Below are positions 16,258 through 20,822 of a stretch of 20,822 bases of DNA, one piece after another (position 1 is the stretch's first letter; every line of letters begins with the position of its first letter). This stretch comes from VFMC01 sp031404435. GTDB taxonomy: Bacteria; Actinomycetota; Acidimicrobiia; Acidimicrobiales; Ilumatobacteraceae. The translations under genes and the position numbers were made by a program. A model generated the notes under the pieces. It had not been told where the DNA came from, did not search any database, and saw nothing but the letters and a program-made list of their open reading frames with translations. The stretch covers positions 1-20,822 of the forward strand of contig JANNHO010000268.1 of the NCBI GenBank assembly GCA_031404435.1, in the 5' to 3' direction.

Positions 16258-17144
16258 AGGATTTCGCTGAACGTGTCGCACCGGCTCGGGTCGACACTGT
16301 TGTAACCGGTCATGAACCACGACTGGCGCTGCTCGGCAGAGCCGTGGGTCCATGCTTCCGGGTCGATCCGACCCTGGGTCTTTTCTTGGATCCGGTCATC
16401 GCCGACGCCCGCGGCGGCGGCGAGTGCCTCGGCGATCTCGCCCGAGCTGTCGAGCTGATTACGGGCGGCGACATCGCCAACCCATGCTCCGGCGTAGCAG
16501 TCGGCTTGCAGTTCGAGCGCAATGGAATACTGGTTTGCCCGCGATGGGTCGTTCTGTTGCGCGTCTTGGACCCGCGCGTTGTCCCCGAGCACATTTTGCA
16601 CATGATGACCGAACTCGTGCGCGACGATGTACTGCTCGGCCAGGTCGGCCGTCGTTCCGACAAGTTGGGATTCGAGTTGCTGCAAGAACTCAAGGTCGAG
16701 GTACACGAGGCTGTCGGCCGGGCAGTAGAACGGCCCCGTCTGCGAGGTGGCGTTGCCACAACCGGTGGACACGGAGCCGGTGAAGAACACGGTCTTGGTC
16801 GCCGGGTACTGCGTGTTGAAGAACTGCGGAAGCGCCGTGGCCCAGTAGTCCTGCACGTCGTTGGTCGCTCCGCAGATCACCTGTTCAAGCTCACTACTGC
16901 AGGTTCCATCGGCCGAATCGGCGCTTGGTGCACCCGATTGGCCGCCTGCCACCGATTGGGCATCCGCCCCGAGGAGGCGCGGCAGCACCAGCGCAGCGAC
17001 CATCACCAGCACACCGATGAGCCCGCCGCCGGCTTTCATCGGGAACGGAAACCCACCGCCACCGACCCCCGGGAAACCCCCGCGGCCGCCGCCGGAGCGG
17101 CGATCATCGATCATCGAATCGTTTCTCGAACGAACCTTGGTCAT
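16254..17144 (-). CDS. ypfJ: Neutral zinc metallopeptidase, YpfJ/KPN_02809 family
   Basis: This 296-residue membrane-anchored metallopeptidase has a Gly/Pro-rich cytoplasmic head (about residues 1-38), one TM helix GLIGVLVMVAALVLPRLLGA (about residues 41-60), and an extracytoplasmic peptidase domain. That domain contains the zinc motif IVAHEFGHHVQNVLGD and the downstream glutamate in ALELQADCYAGAW. Pairs of Cys (for example CSSELEQVIC and FYCPADS) could form disulfides outside the cytoplasm. The C-terminal DPEAWTHGSAEQRQSWFMTG is the typical family ending. The ATG at 17144 is preceded by an AGGAG ribosome site; M11 is a possible alternative. Substrates of this family are not established. It lies 187 bases downstream of the ROK gene on the same strand, with candidate terminator hairpins between them. 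Confidence 0.93.
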   Translation of the reverse strand: MTKVRSRNDSMIDDRRSGGGRGGFPGVGGGGFPFPMKAGGGLIGVLVMVAALVLPRLLGADAQSVAGGQSGAPSADSADGTCSSELEQVICGATNDVQDYWATALPQFFNTQYPATKTVFFTGSVSTGCGNATSQTGPFYCPADSLVYLDLEFLQQLESQLVGTTADLAEQYIVAHEFGHHVQNVLGDNARVQDAQQNDPSRANQYSIALELQADCYAGAWVGDVAARNQLDSSGEIAEALAAAAGVGDDRIQEKTQGRIDPEAWTHGSAEQRQSWFMTGYNSVDPSRCDTFSEIL

Positions 17145-17331
17145 CGTGGCTCCTCGTGTGTCCTGATCTGGTCGGGCGGGCCATCACCCGCGCTGCTCTG
17201 AAATTGCGGCACCAGCACCGTAACCAGCAGCTACCCGCCAACCAGCAGTCTCAGCCCACCGATGCCCGCGCGTCGCGCGCTGGGCCCAGTTCAGGTGGCT
17301 CGGATTCGTGGCCCCGGCTCGCTTGCCGGGA
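17145..17331 (-). terminator. Intergenic gap with two GC-rich hairpins behind the ROK gene
   Basis: Read on the minus strand, a hairpin with stem GCCGGG/CCCGGC at 17313-17330 follows the ROK stop codon almost at once. A second, with arms GCCCGCGCG and CGCGCTGGGC (one bulged T) lies at 17264-17285. Neither has a U-run, which is common for candidate actinobacterial terminators. The remainder must carry the metallopeptidase promoter; no -10/-35 pair is convincing. Confidence 0.4.
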
Positions 17332-18240
17332 TCAGAAGTGCTGGCGACCGTTCCCGCGTCGCAACCCACGGACACCGATGGCGCCGGCGCCGATCAGCGA
17401 GCCTTGGTCGCCGAGCCGCGCCGGAATGATCCGCGACCCGCGGCTGAAGTCGAGCCGCGAATGGCGATCAAGCGCAGTTTGGGCGGAATTGACAAATGTG
17501 GCACCGAATCCGAGAGCGACCGACCCGCTGACCACCACGAGGTCGAGATCGAGCAGGTTGCATACCGACGCCACCGCGCGTCCGACCAGGTCTCCGGTGC
17601 GCTGCATGATCTCGTAGCTCGGCTCGGTGAGTGGCCGTCCCGTGATCGCCTCTATCGCCCTTCCCGAGGCTTCGGCCTCCAGGCACCCGCGCGAGCCACA
17701 CGGGCAGCGACGCCCGTTGGGCTCCACCACAACATGTCCGATGTGGCCGGCATTGCCCGTCGATCCATCGAGCAGTTGACCGTCGAGCACCACTCCGCCG
17801 CCCACACTGGTCGACACTGCCAGCGCCATGAAGTTCGACCGACCCTGCGCCGCACCAAGCCAGCCTTCGGCAAGAACGAGCGCCTTGGCGTCGATATCGC
17901 CGTACACCGGAACCTCGACCAGGTCCATCAGACGCTGGCGCATCGGAAAATCCCACCATCCGGGGAGGTTGTCGGGGCGAATGGTTACCAGGTTCGCGGC
18001 CACCGGTCCTGCACAGCCAGCACCGATCGCGCGGATCGTCACGTCGTGGTGTTCCTCTGCACGGGCACGCATTTCGGCGACGATGGAGCTCAGCGAGGCG
18101 AACAGCTCGGCGGCGTTGCAGGACGGATCGACCATGATCTCGGTGCGATCGATCAGCTCCCCGCGCGGCGTCATCAGGCCCGCTGCAAGCCGTGGCCCAC
18201 CGATATCGATCGCGAGGATCACGTCGGGTGGGGCGCTCAT
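17332..18240 (-). CDS. ROK family sugar kinase / glucokinase-like protein
   Basis: This 302-residue protein of the ROK family is probably an ATP-dependent sugar kinase. It has an N-terminal phosphate-binding strand AIDIGGPRLAAGLM (about residues 10-23), the catalytic Asp in YGDIDAKALVLAEGWLG, STSVGGGVVLDG, and the ROK signature with zinc site NAGHIGHVVVEPNGRRCPCG followed by SRGCLEAEASG. Intact zinc-ligand cysteines and the GHIGH motif favour a kinase rather than a relic. One oddity is Pro where ROK kinases have Thr in the DIGGT loop. No N-terminal HTH is present, so it is not a ROK repressor. It is transcribed divergently from the sigma factor gene across 146 bases. Confidence 0.9.
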   Translation of the reverse strand: MSAPPDVILAIDIGGPRLAAGLMTPRGELIDRTEIMVDPSCNAAELFASLSSIVAEMRARAEEHHDVTIRAIGAGCAGPVAANLVTIRPDNLPGWWDFPMRQRLMDLVEVPVYGDIDAKALVLAEGWLGAAQGRSNFMALAVSTSVGGGVVLDGQLLDGSTGNAGHIGHVVVEPNGRRCPCGSRGCLEAEASGRAIEAITGRPLTEPSYEIMQRTGDLVGRAVASVCNLLDLDLVVVSGSVALGFGATFVNSAQTALDRHSRLDFSRGSRIIPARLGDQGSLIGAGAIGVRGLRRGNGRQHF

Positions 18241-18386
18241 CGCCGCTCACGGTAGTGGCAGACCCCACAGCCCGCGCGATCCGCTGCCGACGTCGGTTGA
18301 CAACGGTCACCGGGTACCGTCCAACGGCACCACCAAACCGATCGACCACGTTCGACGTGTCGTTCACGGTGTATGTCGCTCTTTCC

Positions 18387-18959
18387 ATGACGGATCCCAC
18401 CGAGATCACGGTCGCAGTCTCTCTCGACGACCTCTTTCGCCTGCACTACGGGCGACTTGTTCGCGCGCTCACCGTCATCTGCGGCGACCGCGAGCAGGCT
18501 GCCGACGCCGTTCAGGAAGCATTCGTCAAGGCCCATCTGCGCTGGCGGCGGTTGCAGCACTACGACGATCCAGTGGCCTGGATCCGACGAGTCGCGATCA
18601 ACAGCGTTCGCGACGGCCATCGTCGCAACACGCGAAAGCTGGCTGCGCTGGAACGGCTGCGGGGCGAATCGCCCGAAGCCGACCGTGACCACGTGCACAA
18701 CGCGGCCGGGTCGCGACCCGGCAATCTCAATGGCGTGATGCTCACGCTGACACAGCTGCCCAAGCAACAGCGGATCTGCGTGGCGTTGCACTACGTCGAC
18801 GGGATGTCGATCGCCGAGATTGCGACTGCGCTCGAGCTGAGCGAGGGCACGGTCAAGTTCCACCTGCACCAAGGGCGTGAACGGCTGCGGGGAACCCTGC
18901 TTCCGGTCCCCTCCGGCACAACTGATTCCGATGATTCCTCCCACGATATTTCTCAATGA
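18387..18959 (+). CDS. ECF-type RNA polymerase sigma factor (sigma-70 regions 2 and 4)
   Basis: This 190-residue group IV sigma factor directs RNA polymerase to a small regulon, normally under control of a membrane anti-sigma factor. Region 2 runs from LFRLHYGRLVRALTVICGDR through AADAVQEAFVKAHLRWRRL to DPVAWIRRVAINSVRDGHRR (about residues 14-80). Region 4 is LPKQQRICVALHYVDGMSIA, then EIATALELSEGTVKFHLHQG and RERLRG (about residues 127-172). The ATG at 18387 is chosen because it puts region 2 at the usual distance from the N-terminus; the frame is open back to 18192 but that part overlaps the ROK gene and has no conserved sequence. Its stop lies in the first copy of a 17-bp tandem duplication that links it to the next gene, a probable anti-sigma partner. 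Confidence 0.9.
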   Translation: MTDPTEITVAVSLDDLFRLHYGRLVRALTVICGDREQAADAVQEAFVKAHLRWRRLQHYDDPVAWIRRVAINSVRDGHRRNTRKLAALERLRGESPEADRDHVHNAAGSRPGNLNGVMLTLTQLPKQQRICVALHYVDGMSIAEIATALELSEGTVKFHLHQGRERLRGTLLPVPSGTTDSDDSSHDISQ

Positions 18960-18982
18960 ATAGGGTTTCTCAATGAATAGGG
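18949..18982 (+). repeat. Perfect 17-bp tandem duplication between sigma factor and partner gene
   Basis: TTTCTCAATGAATAGGG occurs twice without spacing (18949-18965 and 18966-18982). Each copy carries a TGA that overlaps an ATG. The first TGA ends the sigma factor gene. The AGGG at the end of the second copy lies seven bases before the ATG (18990) of the downstream gene and can act as its ribosome binding site. Two six-codon frames, 18956-18976 and 18973-18993, chain the sigma stop to the downstream start through successive ATGA overlaps. Confidence 0.9.
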
Positions 18983-18989
18983 CGCACGC

Positions 18990-19838
18990 ATGAACGACGA
19001 CGACGACCAACTCCGACGTCAACTGCGGGCTGCCGCAGGCTCCGCGCCGGATATCACTGCGGCGCACGCCACAATGGTCGCCCGTGTTGCGCAGGTCCGG
19101 CGTCGGCGCGCTGCCGTCGTGTCGTCCGCGTCGATGATCGCCGCGGTCATGCTGATCGGTGCGTACGCACTCAACCTCGGCGGGGATCCGGCACAACGAG
19201 TCACCTCGGCGGCGGTGCCCGCCACCGAGGACTTCGTGTCAACTACGCAGGACATCCCCCCCGCGTCGGCGTCGACGACGGCATCCACATCAGCACCCGT
19301 CGAGTCCACATCGTCGGTCGACGGCGTGGACACCGCCTCGTCCATCGAGACAGCCGCGAGCGTTCCCACCATCAGCGTCAGCGGCCCACTCGGTGGCGGT
19401 GCCTTTCCGTCGCCGGTGTGGACCCCAGCGACGACGGACGACGACACCGACTCCGATGACACCGACGACACCGGAATCTCGGTTGCGGCCACGTCGAGCG
19501 CAGCGCCGGCCGTGCCAGGGGCACCCGCGGCGACGAGTGACTTCGCCAGCGCGGGCGGCTCGATTCGAGTACGCCTGCAAGACGGGGTGCTCATGTTGTT
19601 GGCGGTCAACCCCGCGAGCGGATTCAACGCCGAGGTCTCCGATGCCACCGCAACTCGGATTGAGGTCAAGTTCGAATCATCCACCACGCGCACCTCGATC
19701 GAGGTCAACCTGGCTGGTGGCGCCATGGTCCCGCATGTCGAAACCAGCGGCTCCGATTCCGATTCCGATGGCGGCTCGGGCACATCCGGCTCCGAATCCG
19801 GTACCGGCGGCGGAGACAGCGAAGCCTTCGACGACTGA
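18990..19838 (+). CDS. Single-pass membrane protein, probable anti-sigma partner of the ECF factor
   Basis: This 282-residue protein has a cytoplasmic acidic/basic N-terminus (NDDDDQLRRQLRAAAGSAPD, about residues 2-21), one TM helix VVSSASMIAAVMLIGAYAL (about residues 43-61), and a large extracytoplasmic part. That part begins as a Ser/Thr/Ala-rich linker, carries an acidic patch (TDDDTDSDDTDDTG), then a more ordered segment (SIRVRLQDGVLMLLAV to TRTSIEVNLAGGAMV), and ends in a Ser/Gly/Asp low-complexity tail. The topology and its place directly after the sigma gene match actinobacterial membrane anti-sigma proteins, although no HxxxCxxC zinc anti-sigma motif is seen. Anti-sigma action is inferred from position. 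Its start is reached through the duplicated 17-bp stop/start segment. Confidence 0.6.
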   Translation: MNDDDDQLRRQLRAAAGSAPDITAAHATMVARVAQVRRRRAAVVSSASMIAAVMLIGAYALNLGGDPAQRVTSAAVPATEDFVSTTQDIPPASASTTASTSAPVESTSSVDGVDTASSIETAASVPTISVSGPLGGGAFPSPVWTPATTDDDTDSDDTDDTGISVAATSSAAPAVPGAPAATSDFASAGGSIRVRLQDGVLMLLAVNPASGFNAEVSDATATRIEVKFESSTTRTSIEVNLAGGAMVPHVETSGSDSDSDGGSGTSGSESGTGGGDSEAFDD

Positions 19839-19995
19839 GCCCGCGATGGTGGTCCCGGCACGGCTGTCCGAGACGAGGCGAGCATCGGGCCTCCGCGCCA
19901 AACCATTGACGCTCGCCCAACGTGTCATTGGCGCTGCCGACGACGAGTCGCCCGGCACATGAATCTCTTCTGAACACAGAAACCGGAGTTCCACT
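19839..19995 (+). other. Intergenic region with no gene seen
   Basis: These 157 bases separate the membrane partner gene from the Asp-rich secreted protein. The only clear signal is the GGAG ribosome site at 19985-19988, seven bases before the next ATG. No strong hairpin or promoter pair stands out. Confidence 0.5.
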
Positions 19996-20592
19996 ATGGC
20001 AACACCTACTCGCCGCCGACTGATCACCCTGTCGTCCATCTCCTGCGTGCTCGTACTCGGCGCGGCCGGCTTTGCCGCCGCTGCAGCCGGTGGCGACGAC
20101 GCTCCAGTGGTCACCGACGTCGTGACTCGGGTCGACACCGACAGTTCGTCGACCACGACAGCTTCGTCGACGGCTCAGCCAGCTGCGCTCGCGGTCATCG
20201 TCGGACCGACGACGACGTCCACCACCCTTGCAGTCGCACCGGCTGCAGCGGTTGCGGCACCGACCACCTCCATCGACGACGACGTCAACGATGTTGACGA
20301 CGACATCGACGATGTTGACGACGCCACGTCGACCTCGTCGTCGTCTTCGACCTCAACCACGCTCGACGACGACGTCAACGATGTTGACGACGACACTCGA
20401 CCGCGGCGGGGGCGGGCGCTGCCTTGGGGCCTGCCTTGGAGGCGACCTTGGGCGCCGCCCTGGGGTCCGGCTGCTGACCTGGCACCGGATCACCATACAG
20501 GCGATCGGCATGCTGTCGATCTTTGTGACCTCGATGTGGGGCATGTGGCAGAACATGAATATCGGGGTGCTGGGGCCATGAGGGAGCGTTGA
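19996..20592 (+). CDS. Secreted or membrane-anchored Ser/Thr- and Asp-rich repeat protein, 3' end probably chimeric
   Basis: I do not recognise a family. The open frame codes for 198 residues. Residues 6-31 look like a signal peptide or anchor (basic RRR, then hydrophobic ITLSSISCVLVLGAAGFAAA). A Thr/Ser/Ala/Val-rich linker follows. Then an acidic block, DDDVNDVDDDIDDVDD, appears at about residues 94-109 and is repeated as DDDVNDVDDD at about 124-133, both encoded by an identical 33-base stretch. Such Asp repeats suggest cation binding. After about residue 133 the sequence changes to Arg/Trp/Pro-rich text that looks like the wrong frame of other coding DNA, so the real C-terminus is probably not present. 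The gene follows the sigma/membrane-partner pair and shares their Ser/Thr/Asp style, hinting at a common cell-envelope role. Confidence 0.5.
   Translation: MATPTRRRLITLSSISCVLVLGAAGFAAAAAGGDDAPVVTDVVTRVDTDSSSTTTASSTAQPAALAVIVGPTTTSTTLAVAPAAAVAAPTTSIDDDVNDVDDDIDDVDDATSTSSSSSTSTTLDDDVNDVDDDTRPRRGRALPWGLPWRRPWAPPWGPAADLAPDHHTGDRHAVDLCDLDVGHVAEHEYRGAGAMRER
20273..20395 (+). repeat. Two identical 33-base direct repeats coding for an acidic block
   Basis: The same 33 bases occur at 20273-20305 and 20363-20395, 90 bases apart and in the same reading frame; each begins TCGACGACGACGTC and encodes DDDVNDVDDD. A third, shorter relative (GACATCGACGATGTTGACGA) lies between them. The second copy ends where the sequence character changes, so the repeat could also have promoted recombination or misassembly. 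Confidence 0.9.
20396..20480. other. Suspected junction between actinobacterial and alphaproteobacterial sequence
   Basis: Left of about 20396 the DNA belongs to the Asp-rich actinobacterial-type gene. By 20623 an alphaproteobacterial-type mfd has begun. In between, the run GCCTTGGGGCCTGCCTTGGA and its continuation is low in complexity and fits neither side well. The exact point cannot be fixed by eye. Confidence 0.55.
20471..20581 (+). CDS. Possible C-terminal fragment of a small membrane protein
   Basis: In this frame the sequence reads LLTWHRITIQAIGMLSIFVT, then SMWGMWQNMNIGVLGP and a stop at 20579-20581. The central hydrophobic stretch could be one TM helix. The reading is plausible as the end of a gene cut by the suspected junction, but no family is recognised, no start is assigned, and chance cannot be excluded. 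It ends 41 bases before the mfd start. Confidence 0.3.
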   Translation: MLTWHRITIQAIGMLSIFVTSMWGMWQNMNIGVLGP

Positions 20593-20622
20593 CACCGCCG
20601 GTGGCTGCGATAGGTGACGGCG

Positions 20623-20822
20623 ATGCTGAATCCCTTACCGATCCTGCTTGGTGGCGCGCCCGAAGGGTTTGATGCACGTCTCGTCACACGCGAACTGGCG
20701 CGGGGTGCGCCGGTCATCCATGTGGCCCGCGATGACAAGCGCATGGAGGCGATGCGCGCGGCGCTGGCGTTCCTAGCTCCGGATGCCGTGGTGATGACGC
20801 TGCCCGCCTGGGATTGTCTGCC
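20623..20822 (+). CDS. mfd: Transcription-repair coupling factor Mfd, N-terminal start (3' end outside window), alphaproteobacterial type
   Basis: The frame opens at ATG 20623 and stays open to the window end (66 codons). It begins MLNPLPILLGGAPEGFDARL, continues through VTRELARGAPVIHVARDDKR and ALAFLAPDAVVMTLPAWDCL, and runs off the edge. This is the N-terminal UvrB-like domain 1 of Mfd, the ATP-dependent translocase that removes stalled RNA polymerase and recruits UvrA; family members typically continue with a WDCLPYDR-like motif. The GGAPEGFDARL and HVARDDKR wording is that of Rhodobacterales-type alphaproteobacteria, whereas actinobacterial Mfd N-termini read differently (established knowledge, recalled and not searched). 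Only 66 residues are visible out of the roughly 1150 usual. Confidence 0.82.
   Translation, partial: MLNPLPILLGGAPEGFDARLVTRELARGAPVIHVARDDKRMEAMRAALAFLAPDAVVMTLPAWDCL

Noticed and set aside
8320..16260. A hidden mftA precursor peptide near mftE/mftF.
   Set aside because: No short frame ending in an MftA-like GMCGVY pattern was seen in the intergenic spaces, which are very short here; the search was by eye.
17184..17375. A possible small minus-strand gene or tRNA in the gap between the ROK and metallopeptidase genes.
   Set aside because: No tRNA cloverleaf could be folded by eye, and the open frame has no ribosome site or recognisable pattern.
18192..18386. A longer N-terminus for the sigma factor starting at GTG 18192.
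   Set aside because: The extension overlaps the divergent ROK gene, is Arg-rich without conservation, and region 2 sits correctly with the ATG at 18387.
20273..20395. Repeated units that could suggest a CRISPR-like array.
   Set aside because: Only two full copies, in frame inside a coding sequence and encoding Asp-rich protein; no spacer pattern and no cas genes.
20397..20592. The last ~65 residues of the Asp-rich protein as a genuine Trp/Pro-rich domain.
   Set aside because: They coincide with another frame that looks like the end of a membrane protein and lie at the point where sequence character changes, so they are more likely an artefact of the junction.

Overview
The window is GC-rich DNA with closely packed, often ATGA-overlapping genes and frequent GTG/TTG starts. 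Gene content (mycofactocin genes mftE and mftF, an actinobacterial-type ECF sigma factor with a membrane partner, an MmpL-type RND exporter) points to an actinobacterium. My best guess is the Acidimicrobiia/Ilumatobacter neighbourhood, which is inference only. The last ~400 bases do not fit: they begin an Mfd gene whose N-terminus reads like alphaproteobacterial (Rhodobacterales-type) Mfd. The contig therefore either crosses a chimeric assembly junction near 20.40-20.48 kb or carries a recent transfer.

Layout. 1-1130: the end of purK and a DedA-family membrane protein. 1082-3357: a TetR regulator and a DHA2-type MFS exporter on the minus strand, behind two adjacent perfect palindromes. 3588-7336: an MmpL/RND exporter and a second MFS protein. 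7337-7563: a decayed remnant of a WYL-domain regulator. 7564-8349: a minus-strand ArsR-SRPBCC fusion regulator with a palindrome just upstream. 8436-16238: eight co-directional genes with overlaps or tiny gaps (ETF alpha, FixC-type ETF-quinone oxidoreductase, FixX ferredoxin, ETF beta, MftE, MftF, an alanine-racemase-like protein, an HGSNAT/DUF418-type membrane acyltransferase). 16254-18240: a YpfJ-type zinc metallopeptidase and a ROK-family kinase on the minus strand. 18387-19838: an ECF sigma factor and its likely membrane anti-sigma partner, joined by a duplicated 17-bp stop/start relay. 19996 onward: a secreted Asp-rich repeat protein that runs into the suspected junction, then the start of mfd.

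The most interesting unit is the eight-gene operon. MftE and MftF are late-stage maturation enzymes of the redox cofactor mycofactocin (peptide trimming and oligoglucosylation). They are translationally linked to a complete electron-transfer-flavoprotein to quinone module. No mftA, mftB, mftC or mftD is seen here, so the first half of the pathway must lie elsewhere. The operon suggests that mycofactocin-linked electrons enter the quinone pool through ETF/ETF-QO. Two further genes, an alanine-racemase fold protein that appears to lack the catalytic tyrosine and a transmembrane acyltransferase, are candidate undescribed members of the system.
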